Assembly (NCBI RefSeq): GCF_015694525.1
Contig: NZ_JADQDM010000018.1
Span: forward strand, 42,112 to 106,111
DNA from: Hymenobacter ruricola
Lineage (GTDB): Bacteria > Bacteroidota > Bacteroidia > Cytophagales > Hymenobacteraceae
Direction: 5' to 3'
DNA length: 64,000 nt
A program made the translations under genes and the position numbers. Below are positions 27,157 to 34,431 of this stretch, one piece after another. Every line of letters starts with the position of its first letter. Within the stretch, counting starts at the first letter, position 1. The notes under the pieces were generated by a model that had not been told where the DNA came from, searched no databases, and saw nothing but the letters and a program-made list of their open reading frames with translations.

Positions 27157-27325
27157 GCCGAGCGCCATCAATGCCCCCATTCAGGGCACGGCCGCCGACA
27201 TCATCAAGATGGCCATGATTGACATCTACCCCACCGCTGCGCAAAGAGAAACTCCAGACCCACATGATTCTGCTCCACGGCGTGCCCTTGTAGGCACCGG
27301 CCACAACTGGCTGCAGGCCCACTAA
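27157..27325 (+). pseudogene. degraded duplicate of the 3' end of polA
   Basis: This stretch aligns with the last 280 bp of polA (24962-25240) but is diverged and has at least two deletions: about 5 bp near its start and one of about 95 bp in the middle. The shared blocks include CAGGGCACGGCCGCCGACAT and GGCCACAACTGGCTGCA. It ends with the polA stop at 27323-27325. It therefore marks the right border of the inserted ATPase/TOPRIM pair, as expected when an element enters the 3' end of a gene and carries a replacement end, or after a tandem duplication. Confidence 0.85.
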
Positions 27326-27392
27326 AAAGCAACAAGCGAAGCACTGTTATCTAAGTGCTTCGCTTGTTGCTTTTTAGTGGGCCTGCAGCCAG
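27307..27392. repeat. 39-bp perfect palindrome with 8-nt loop, terminator-like
   Basis: The arms 27307-27345 and 27354-27392 are exact reverse complements around the loop GTTATCTA. The left arm includes the last 19 bases of the polA relic and its stop codon, so the end of the relic appears a second time in inverted orientation. The inner part (A-rich flank, GC stem, T-run TGCTTTTT) would work as a bidirectional terminator between the relic and the convergent lysozyme gene. Confidence 0.85.
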
Positions 27393-27431
27393 ACACTCCC
27401 TTGCAGGGCCGGCGCTGCGGCTTGGCTGGCG

Positions 27432-28079
27432 TTAGCTGGCCGGGGCTACGCCCCACAGCCGCCGCAAGTCATCGGCCGAACCGTTGAAAAAGTCGCGGTC
27501 GCAGAGGCCTATGCCGTCTACGGCGAAAGGGGGCACGCCCACGCCCGGTTTACCGTTGGTATGCTGCCAGAGCGTCCAGGTGGACCATTGGGCCGGGTGC
27601 GACGGTTCGGCCTCATCATCGGGCTGAGCTATCCACAGCCAGCATTGTTGGAGAATGGCGCTATTCTGGGCGCCATTTTGCAGCAAGTAGTCATTGAGGG
27701 CGTATAGCCCCGGGTAACGGCCGGTGGCCTGCTGCACGGCTTGGACAAAGTCTTCGGCCTGCTGCAGGGTCATGTTGTACTCCGCCCCCTTATAGAGGTC
27801 CTCAAAGTCCAGCGCCAACAAATCGGTAGGGCCGGGCTGCACCGTCTTCAGAAAAAATTCTGCCTGGGCGGCACCGTCCTCGTTGTGACCCATATGGTAG
27901 GCGCCCCACAGCAGGCCCTCGCGCAAGGCCAGCGGCTTCCGGCTGGCGTACATCGGGTCCGTAAAGTCAAGGCCCTCGGTGGCTTTGTGAATTACGCCCA
28001 GAATTCCGCTACTGGCCACAGCAACGAAATCAACGGTCATTTGTTGGTGATGCGAAATGTCTACTACGGCATCTATCAT
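27432..28079 (-). CDS. glycoside hydrolase family 25 lysozyme-like protein
   Basis: A 215-aa GH25 (Chalaropsis-type) muramidase, predicted to cut the beta-1,4 bond of peptidoglycan. The family's first acidic residue is in VVDISHHQ at the N-terminus, the catalytic region has LLALDFEDLYKG (the D-x-E pair), and WTLWQHTNG is near the end. No signal peptide is seen with the ATG at 28079; an upstream extension of 24 codons is not signal-like. It could be a phage-type endolysin or an effector exported by another route. It is convergent with the ATPase/TOPRIM pair. Confidence 0.85.
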   Translation of the reverse strand: MIDAVVDISHHQQMTVDFVAVASSGILGVIHKATEGLDFTDPMYASRKPLALREGLLWGAYHMGHNEDGAAQAEFFLKTVQPGPTDLLALDFEDLYKGAEYNMTLQQAEDFVQAVQQATGRYPGLYALNDYLLQNGAQNSAILQQCWLWIAQPDDEAEPSHPAQWSTWTLWQHTNGKPGVGVPPFAVDGIGLCDRDFFNGSADDLRRLWGVAPAS

Positions 28080-28411
28080 GATAAAAAGGGGGAAATAGTG
28101 TTGGTAATGAGCAACGGGCACAAGCTTCGGGCTTGCTTGCTGACGACACAAAGCACCGACTCACGGCGGCCTTATTTAAACGCGAAAACCCCTGAATTTT
28201 TAATCGGGTAGCATTCCCTGAATTGCCCGGGAAATCCCCTGTTTTTGCGCCCCCGTATTTTCCCGGGGGTGGGCGGCTGAGCGGGCCGTCAGGGCCTTTT
28301 TCTGCCCCGGCACGGGCTGGTGGCAGGCTGGTGCGCGGTTTGGGAATGTGGTGGCTCTTGGGCGGCCGGCCTACATTTAGGCTTTCTCAACCCTCATTTT
28401 ATTTTCCAACC
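28080..28411. other. intergenic region between divergent genes, nothing distinct found
   Basis: About 330 bp between the lysozyme gene and the following operon. It contains GC-rich runs and a short AT-rich stretch (TTTATTTTCCAACC) just before the GTG at 28412, where a promoter is likely. I see no coding sequence or stable hairpin. Confidence 0.4.
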
Positions 28412-29185
28412 GTGTCAGACTTCATCGAACCGCGCCTGCTCAGCCAACATGACTATGAGAGCTTCACTTCTGCCTGGGAACTGCTGGTAAAGGGCACCCC
28501 TTCCCCGGACGGCCTCACCCTGGGCCAGGTGTTTGCGGCCCGCGACCAGGAGGCGCCCAACCCCATCGTGAACTACGTGTACCTGAGCAACAAGTACGCG
28601 GTGGCGCTGCTCTCGGCGGTGGGCACGGTGGCCATTCAGATAAAATTTGCGGTGGTGAGCCCGACTTTTCAGCCGGCGTTCAGCATTGTCATCTATGGCG
28701 TCGACAAGGACAACCAGCCCACTTCGGCCTACTACCTGGCGGGTGTGGCGGCGGACCCGGCCACCGTGCAAGTGGTGGTGGGCCCCACCCCGGACTCGCC
28801 GCCCGAGCTGGTGGGCCTCGATTTGGCGGGAAACTGGATACAAAACTGGCAGAACCTGGAAGCCAACGGAGTTTCCCTCGACGCGTCTGTGTTCACCTCA
28901 GTGTACGGGCCGCTGCTGGGCTACACCTACCCGCTGGACGACTTTCTGCAGGCCCTGTTCCCCGCCGGGCTGAACCTCGACAGCCAGGCGCTGTGGCTGT
29001 GCTTTGCCCTGCACAAATACAACAAGCCCAACGCCGTGGACGACACGTATTCCTACCTGTTCAGCACCGTGCTGGTGCTGAACGATTTGCCTGCCGAATA
29101 CACTGCCCAGCGCGAGTCGCAGGACATCATCCTCTCGGCCGACGAGCTGTATTACGACGTGTCGCGGCCTTCGCCGCCGTATTAA
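28412..29185 (+). CDS. hypothetical protein, GTG start
   Basis: A 257-aa soluble protein of unknown family. The frame is open further upstream, but that part is low-complexity Gly/Pro/Arg and out of keeping. GTG 28412 (MSDFIEPRLLSQHDYESF) gives a sensible start. It is rich in Tyr, Asp and beta-prone segments (FSIVIYGVDKDNQPTSAYYL) and has no signal peptide or membrane helix. It precedes a membrane protein, a histidine kinase and a response regulator in the same direction with short gaps, so it may belong to that operon. Confidence 0.75.
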   Translation: MSDFIEPRLLSQHDYESFTSAWELLVKGTPSPDGLTLGQVFAARDQEAPNPIVNYVYLSNKYAVALLSAVGTVAIQIKFAVVSPTFQPAFSIVIYGVDKDNQPTSAYYLAGVAADPATVQVVVGPTPDSPPELVGLDLAGNWIQNWQNLEANGVSLDASVFTSVYGPLLGYTYPLDDFLQALFPAGLNLDSQALWLCFALHKYNKPNAVDDTYSYLFSTVLVLNDLPAEYTAQRESQDIILSADELYYDVSRPSPPY

Positions 29186-29282
29186 TGCGGCGAGGCGTTG
29201 AACGCGGTGCTGGCCCCGTGGGCCGGCACCGCCCCATTGCACTGGCCCGCGGCCGTCCCCGGCGGGCCGCACCGGAGGAAAT

Positions 29283-29909
29283 ATGTCGTTTTTAAATTAC
29301 GCCCCGCTTTTGCTGGTTTTCGTGGCCGGCGCCGTGGGGGCCGCACGCTTCGGGCGCCTCGACCCCGCCTTGCGCTGCCTGGCGGGCCTGATTTTCTTTG
29401 AAATCTTCGTCGAGCTGCTGTCGCGGGCCGTGACGCCCAACCTGTTTGTGCTGCCGGCCGACACGATGGTGGAGTTTGGGGCGCTGGCCTGGATGTACCG
29501 CCGGGCGTTCTGGCCTTCGGCCCTGAGCCGCTGGCTGCCGGCGGTGGTGGCGGTGTTCGCGGCGGCCTCGCTGGTGTCGTACGCCGAGCCGGCCCGGCTG
29601 CTGCAGTTCAACACCGTGCAGCGCTTTGCCGAGAGCCTGCTGGTGCTGGGCCTGGTGCTGCGGTATTTCTACACCGTCATCCGCGAGCTGGCCATCGAGC
29701 ACCTGGAGCGCGAGCCGTTGTTTTGGGTGTCGGTGGGCCTGCTGCTGTATTTTTCCGGCAATGTGTTCATCTTTATCTCCAGCAACTACGTCATTCAGCA
29801 CTCCAAGACCCTGAGCCTGCGGCTGTGGGACGTGCACGCGCTGCTCTACATGGTGCTAAACGGTTTATATGCAGTTGCCTTGTGGATAAGTCCGTCGACC
29901 AGGAAATAG
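29283..29909 (+). CDS. polytopic membrane protein, likely sensory partner of the adjacent kinase
   Basis: A 208-aa protein with about six or seven hydrophobic helices (PLLLVFVAGAVG, FFEIFVELL, VVAVFAAASLVSY, LLVLGLVLRYFYTV, VGLLLYFSGNVFIF and a last helix near VLNGLYAVALWI). No catalytic motif. Its last 28 bp overlap the GTG start of a histidine kinase gene that has only one membrane helix and no sensor domain. This suggests the two act as a split membrane sensor. The sensor role is inferred from context. Confidence 0.8.
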   Translation: MSFLNYAPLLLVFVAGAVGAARFGRLDPALRCLAGLIFFEIFVELLSRAVTPNLFVLPADTMVEFGALAWMYRRAFWPSALSRWLPAVVAVFAAASLVSYAEPARLLQFNTVQRFAESLLVLGLVLRYFYTVIRELAIEHLEREPLFWVSVGLLLYFSGNVFIFISSNYVIQHSKTLSLRLWDVHALLYMVLNGLYAVALWISPSTRK

Positions 29910-30682
29910 TCCGGCTGCTGTTCGGCGGCACCGTGGTGATGCTGCTGCTGGCCGCCGCGCTGGTGGCTTTTTTCCTGCTGTACCAGCGCAAGCTGGTCAG
30001 CCAGCAGCTGGCCCTGCAAACCATTCGGGGAGCGTACCAAAGAGAAGTGTTTGCCGCCGCCATCGAGGCCGAGGAGCGGGAGCGGCAGCGCATCGGCAAC
30101 GACCTGCACGACGAAATCGGCTCGTCGCTGTCGGCGGCCAAAATGCTGATGGCGCAGCTGGAAGACTCCGTTTCGACCACCGCCAAAGAGCAGGAAGTGG
30201 TGGTGCTGGTGCAAAGCATCATCGGCAACTCGCTGCAGGACATCCGCAACATCTCGCAAAACCTGCACCCGGCCGTGCTGGCGCGCTTCGGCCTGAGCCA
30301 GGCCCTGCACAACCTGGGCCGCGTGTGCACCGAGGCCTTCCCTCACGGCGTGGAGGTGCAGGTGGAGCTGGCGGCCCCCCTGCCCTACGCCCACGAGCTG
30401 GCCCTCTACCGCATCGTGCAGGAGCTCATCAACAACGCCCTGAAGCACGCCCGGGCCTCGCGGGTGGTGGTGCAGCTGGCGCCGCAGCCCGCCGGCTTGG
30501 TCCTGACGGTGGCCGACGACGGCTGCGGTTTCGACCTGGCCCACGTGCAGGCCAGCAACGCGGGCGGGCTGGGCCTGAAAAGCCTGGCCGCCCGCGTCAG
30601 CCTGCTCGATGCCGCGCTGCACCTGGAAACGGCGGCGGGCCAGGGCACGCGGGTGCGCGTCACGGTGCCGCATCCGAGCTAA
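29882..30682 (+). CDS. HisKA_3-type sensor histidine kinase, minimal form
   Basis: A 266-aa kinase starting at GTG 29882: one N-terminal membrane helix (about 12-34), then the HisKA_3 dimerisation/phosphoacceptor helix with H76 in NDLHDEIGSSLS. The ATPase domain has ELINNALKHA (N box) and ADDGCGF plus GGLGLKSL. It lacks any periplasmic or PAS/GAF sensor. It overlaps the upstream membrane-protein gene by 28 bp and is 12 bp before a LuxR-type response regulator gene, giving a complete two-component system of the NarX/NarL class. The stimulus is unknown. Confidence 0.92.
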   Translation: MDKSVDQEIVRLLFGGTVVMLLLAAALVAFFLLYQRKLVSQQLALQTIRGAYQREVFAAAIEAEERERQRIGNDLHDEIGSSLSAAKMLMAQLEDSVSTTAKEQEVVVLVQSIIGNSLQDIRNISQNLHPAVLARFGLSQALHNLGRVCTEAFPHGVEVQVELAAPLPYAHELALYRIVQELINNALKHARASRVVVQLAPQPAGLVLTVADDGCGFDLAHVQASNAGGLGLKSLAARVSLLDAALHLETAAGQGTRVRVTVPHPS

Positions 30683-30694
30683 GCTGCTAGCTTT

Positions 30695-31393
30695 ATGTCC
30701 ATGTCTACTCTACCCCTCGTTCACATCTCGATTCTGGATGACCACCGGCTGTTTCGCCAGGGCATCACGTACATTCTGCAAAACCTGCCCTTCGCGACGG
30801 CGGTGCAAGAGGCCGCCACTTTCAGCGAGCTGCAGGCGCAGTTTGCCCAGCAGGTGCCCGACGTGCTGCTGCTGGACCTGCAAATGCCCGACATCAGCGG
30901 CATCGACGCCACCAAGCAGCTGCTGAAAGAGCACCCCGACCTGAAAATCATCGTGATATCCATGCACTCGACCGATGATTTTATTGCCCACATGCTCAAG
31001 CTGGGCGTGCGCAGCTACCTGCCCAAAGACGTGGACAAGCAGTTGCTGAGCACGGCCATTGCGGCGGTGGTGGCCGACGGGTACTATTTCACCGACGGCA
31101 TCTCGCGGGCCATGATGCGCGGCTTGGCTTCGGGCACGCCCCCGAAGCCGTCGTTTCAGGCCACGGCCGCGGCATTCACCCCACGCGAAACGGAGGTGCT
31201 GACGCTGCTCTGCAAGGGCTACTCCACCAATAAAATCGCGGAGGCGCTTTTCATCAGCGACCGCACCGTGGAGGGCCACCGCAAAAGCCTGCTGGAAAAA
31301 ACCAACACGCCGAATGCCGTCAGCCTGGCCCTCTACGCCGTGAAGCACGGCTTGCTGGCTATTGATTCCAACAGCACGCCGCCGCTGCCGTAA
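30695..31393 (+). CDS. LuxR/NarL-family response regulator
   Basis: A 232-aa response regulator. The receiver domain (about 8-130) has the acidic pair in LDDHRLF and the phospho-acceptor D61 in LLLDLQMPD. The C-terminal LuxR-type helix-turn-helix (about 165-230) shows TPRETEVLTLLCKGYSTNKI and the recognition helix region SDRTVEGHRKSLL. It is the partner of the kinase 12 bp upstream. Targets likely include this operon or neighbouring genes. Confidence 0.94.
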   Translation: MSMSTLPLVHISILDDHRLFRQGITYILQNLPFATAVQEAATFSELQAQFAQQVPDVLLLDLQMPDISGIDATKQLLKEHPDLKIIVISMHSTDDFIAHMLKLGVRSYLPKDVDKQLLSTAIAAVVADGYYFTDGISRAMMRGLASGTPPKPSFQATAAAFTPRETEVLTLLCKGYSTNKIAEALFISDRTVEGHRKSLLEKTNTPNAVSLALYAVKHGLLAIDSNSTPPLP

Positions 31394-31444
31394 AGTACCG
31401 AGACGCGCCTCACATGCTGAAGCAAACGATTTTATGTTTTTGTG

Positions 31445-32781
31445 ATGGACCTCACCACGCTTCACCACACCCTAAGCCAGCGCCGCCGCCCAGAAGACGT
31501 GGCCGAGCTGCTGCTGCCGCTTTTGCAGGACCACCTGGCGCCCGCTGAGTTAGCGACGCTGCAGCAAGCGGCGGCCAATTCGCTGCGGCGCAATGTCTGG
31601 CAGTACACGTCCATGCTGGAGGAATTCAGGCAGCCGGTGGGGGCGGACAAGCAAGCACTTAAGGCAGTTGAATTATTTGAATATCCGCGGCCCGCGGCCC
31701 CGGGCACTGCCTCTCCCGATTATGGCGACCCCGAGCAGGTGCGGCAACTCCTGCAGGAGCTGAGCCCTCGGCTGGCCAAGAACCTGGGGCATAGCAACTA
31801 CCTGACCGACCGGCTCGACCGCAAAGGCCGGCAGGCCGCGGGCTTGGGTGAGTTGTCGCGCCGTCGCTACAACAAGCGCTTTCGGGCCCTGCGGCACTTG
31901 GAAGAGAAATTGCAGCAACTGGTATTTGCCGACCGGCAACGCCGCTTGCAAATGGTGAGCAAGCACGGCTTTGCGCATGAAATTTCTTACGCAGACTTTA
32001 GCCGGGACCTGTTCAGCGCAGCGTTCATTGCCTACTACACCGCCCGCTGCAATCTGCGGAGCACCTTCACCAACCAGGGCCAGGACCGGCCCTACGATGC
32101 CGTCGCGGACATGCTTTTTCAGCACTGCCGCGCCGGACGGCCGCCGGCGCCGGCCTGGTGGGCCATTGCCCACGTGTATGCGGCGCCGCCGGTGCTGGCC
32201 GAGCTACCCGATGCGCAGAAAGGCCAGCTGCTGGGCCGCTGGACCGCCTTGCTGCAAGAACTGGCGGAAGTGCTGCGGCAAATCTGGGCCGCCAATACGT
32301 TCCGGCGCGATTCCATGGTGGTCAAGCAAGGCGACGATTCTTCTACGTGGAACATCACGGCCGGCGCCTGGAACAAAGCGCGTGACAACTGGATAAACCT
32401 GCTATACGCCCTGGGAATGGAGTTCGTGCTCGACGACTTGTGCCCGGGCAAAGTGTTGCGCCTGATGGCCGCCGATGTCGTGTTCTGGCACAGGCAGACG
32501 GGAGGCCAGCTGGACCCCAACACGGTGGTATGGGCCGAGTTGCCGTTGCCGTGGGAAGTGCTGAGCGGCCCGGCGCACTGCACCCGCGACACAGTGGCCG
32601 CCGCCTGCGCCCGGGCCGGCCTCGACGCGGCAAAATCGGGCTGGCGCCACGCCCCCACCAAATCGTGCCGTTTCGCCCCACCCCGGAGCTCGTCAACGGC
32701 GTAAGCATCAGCAATCCATATCTTGCGCTGGTATTGCGCAAAAACAACGTGTTTTCGGGGAAGCTGCCGTTTCCCCACTAA
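31445..32781 (+). CDS. hypothetical protein with apparent -1 frameshift near the C-terminus
   Basis: The main frame runs from ATG 31445 to a stop at 32704 (419 aa, alpha-helical, with YNKRFRALRHLEEKLQQLVF and SHGFAHEISYAD-like segments; no known domain). Its last ~15 residues look like out-of-frame sequence. From about 32650 the frame one base back reads IVPFRPTPELVNGVSISNPY and continues to a stop at 32781, which looks like a natural C-terminus. Loss of one base around the C-run in 32640-32665 would explain this. It may be a sequencing error, a real mutation or programmed slippage. Confidence 0.6.
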
Positions 32782-32797
32782 TCTGTTTCGTCATAAG

Positions 32798-32871
32798 GAT
32801 AAGGTAGTTCAGTGGAAGAATTTCCGGCTCTGTCACCCGGTTGGACGCTGGTTCGAGCCCAGCCCTTATCC
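32798..32871 (+). tRNA. tRNA-like gene, Asp(GTC)-like, with enlarged anticodon loop
   Basis: Acceptor stem GATAAGG/CCTTATC (7 bp), T8-A9, D arm GTTC AGTGGAA GAAT, and T arm GCTGG TTCGAGC CCAGC all pair. The anticodon arm is irregular: CCGG on both sides encloses CTCTGTCAC, nine bases instead of seven. The T-GTC-A core and D arm match tRNA-Asp. It may be a functional tRNA with a mismatch next to the loop, or a degenerate tRNA-like gene. Confidence 0.5.
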
Positions 32872-32874
32872 CGC

Positions 32875-32949
32875 TTCTGGCATAGCTCAGTGGAAGAGCA
32901 CCCGGCTCTCGGTCCGGGCGGACGCTGGTTCGAGCCCAGCTGTCAGAAC
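32875..32949 (+). tRNA. second tRNA-like gene, 8-nt anticodon loop, identity unclear
   Basis: Acceptor TCTGGCA/TGTCAGA (one G-T pair), D arm GCTC AGTGGAA GAGC, and a T arm identical to that of the first copy. The anticodon stem CCCGG/CCGGG encloses eight bases, CTCTCGGT, so the anticodon is ambiguous (CGG, or CTC). It lies a few bases behind the first tRNA-like gene and appears to be in the same transcript. Confidence 0.45.
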
Positions 32950-32964
32950 TTCATCAGGCCCCGG

Positions 32965-32995
32965 AAAGCCCGAAGCATCAGAAGCTTGGGGCTTT
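32965..32995 (+). terminator. rho-independent terminator after the tRNA-like pair
   Basis: The arms AAAGCCCGAAGC and GCTTGGGGCTTT pair over 12 positions with one mismatch and a short loop, followed by a T-rich run (TTCGTTT). Its position about 15 bp after the second tRNA-like gene supports real transcription of the pair. Confidence 0.7.
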
Positions 32996-33201
32996 TCGTT
33001 TCCATCAGAACGACTATTCCTGGCATTCGCCCTGCGACTCGGGCTGACGCTGCTTCCGGGCTCCCCTGTAGACGCTCCGTGTGATGGGCTTGGCAGATGC
33101 GGAGCTTCTGCGTTGCATTTGCAGCTGTGGGGTTTTTATTGCCCACCGCAACGCCGTGCTCGCCGTATAGCTATACGTTCCTTCAGCCCACCCCACTCGT
33201 C

Positions 33202-33666
33202 ATGCCGCAGCAACCCCACACCTCCACCCTGCAAAATGTGGCCCGCGGCGTGCTGGGCACGTTCATGGTCTTTGCCGGCACCGGCCACCTCACCTTTGCG
33301 CGGCGCGAGTTTCAGGCGCAGGTGCCCGACATTGTGCCCGGCAACAAGGATACCACCGTGCTGGCTTCGGGCGTGGTGGAAATTGGCCTGGGGCTGGCGC
33401 TGCTACTTCTGAAAGGCAAAAACCGGCGACGCATGGGCATCGGGCTGGCGGCCTTCTACGCGGCGGTGTTTCCCGGCAACGTGCACCAATACACGCATCA
33501 CATTTCCGCCTTCGGCCTTGATACCGATGCCAAGCGGCTGGCCCGGCTGTTTTTTCAGCCCGTGCTGATGGGCGCGGCGTTGTATTCGACCGGCGCCCTC
33601 GATGCTGCGCAGCGGCAGAAGCCCGCCGCGTCTCTTCCAAAATATCGGGCAGGCAAGGCCGTCTGA
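33202..33666 (+). CDS. DoxX-like membrane protein
   Basis: A 154-aa protein with about four membrane helices, in the DoxX/SURF4-like group: GVLGTFMVFAGTGHLTF at the N-terminus is the characteristic first helix, and FPGNVHQYTHH lies in the second half. Family members are inner-membrane proteins linked loosely to redox homeostasis. ATG 33202 is chosen because it begins just before the first helix; the longer frame would add an unlikely leader. The DinB-like gene follows after 17 bp. Confidence 0.8.
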   Translation: MPQQPHTSTLQNVARGVLGTFMVFAGTGHLTFARREFQAQVPDIVPGNKDTTVLASGVVEIGLGLALLLLKGKNRRRMGIGLAAFYAAVFPGNVHQYTHHISAFGLDTDAKRLARLFFQPVLMGAALYSTGALDAAQRQKPAASLPKYRAGKAV

Positions 33667-33683
33667 TTGAGATAAACAATATT

Positions 33684-34208
33684 ATGACTAGCATACCTCC
33701 AATGGACCGGCCCAACCAGAAAGGCGTGGTGGCCGAGCTAACCAGCCTGCTCACCAAGGCCAATGCCCACGCCACCTTCGAGGAGGCTTGTGCCGACCTG
33801 ACGCCCAAGCTCTGGAACCAGCACGTGCCGGACGTGCCCTACACCATCTGGCAGTTGGTGGAGCACGTGCGCATTGCGCAGTGGGACATCGTGGAGTTTT
33901 GCGTGGAGCCCGAGCACGAGTCGCCGAAATGGCCGGAAGGCTACTGGCCCGCCCCGGATGCCACCGCCGACGAGGAGCAGTGGCAGGAAGCCCTGGACCA
34001 CATCCGGCAGGACCGCCAGCGCTTCCTCCACCTGCTGCACGCGCCCGGTACTAACCTGCTGTCGCCCCTCCCCCACGGCACTGGCCAAACCCTCCTGCGC
34101 GAGGCCATGCTCATTGCCGACCACACCGCCTACCACACCGGCGAAATCATCCTGATTCGGCGGCTGCTACTGTCAATTATCGAAGTAAATGGGAATAGAG
34201 CGAAGTAA
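33684..34208 (+). CDS. DinB/YfiT-like putative metal-dependent protein, C-terminus replaced
   Basis: A four-helix-bundle DinB-superfamily protein, often a thiol transferase or of unknown function. The expected metal-ligand histidines are in QLVEHVRIAQWD and in HTAYHTGEI (H-x3-H). Family members usually end a few residues after IRRLLG. Here, after IRRLL, the frame enters a transposon-like end and reads LSIIEVNGNRAK, with the stop at 34206-34208 inside the second 20-bp repeat. The core is complete, so the protein may remain functional with about 12 foreign residues. Confidence 0.85.
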   Translation: MTSIPPMDRPNQKGVVAELTSLLTKANAHATFEEACADLTPKLWNQHVPDVPYTIWQLVEHVRIAQWDIVEFCVEPEHESPKWPEGYWPAPDATADEEQWQEALDHIRQDRQRFLHLLHAPGTNLLSPLPHGTGQTLLREAMLIADHTAYHTGEIILIRRLLLSIIEVNGNRAK

Positions 34209-34240
34209 TTGGGAATAAAGCGGAGTAGTTGGGAATAACA
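34171..34240. mobile_element. transposon-like terminal end: TGTC plus three tandem 20-bp repeats
   Basis: The sequence starts with TGTCAATTAT, then three consecutive 20-bp units at 34181, 34201 and 34221 with the shared pattern CGRAGTARWTGGGAATARMR. It sits exactly where base composition drops and where the DinB reading frame loses its normal end. A 5'-TGT end with arrayed 20-bp sites is how IS21 and Tn7/Tn5053-class transposases mark their ends. No transposase lies immediately inside, so it is either a solo end or the left end of a large element. Confidence 0.65.
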
Positions 34241-34431
34241 CACCCACAAATTGCCGTAAAAAATACACCATCGGCTCACAAACTTCTTGTATAACAACAG
34301 CTATTAGGACAACAATTTATTCAGGATAGCATAATATTTATTACAAAAATTATTTCGACAACTCAATCTATATGCTATAAGCGGATAGAGCACATTTAGC
34401 CAATCCTTACACTTAAAACGCGAATACTTGC

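Noticed and set aside
33684..34208. DinB protein as a genuine longer variant
   Set aside because: Its last residues are encoded by the repeated transposon end and do not resemble DinB tails.
34181..34240. Three 20-bp repeats as a mini CRISPR or iteron origin
   Set aside because: Units are directly adjacent without spacers, start behind a TGTC end and cut a gene; no replication initiator gene is near.
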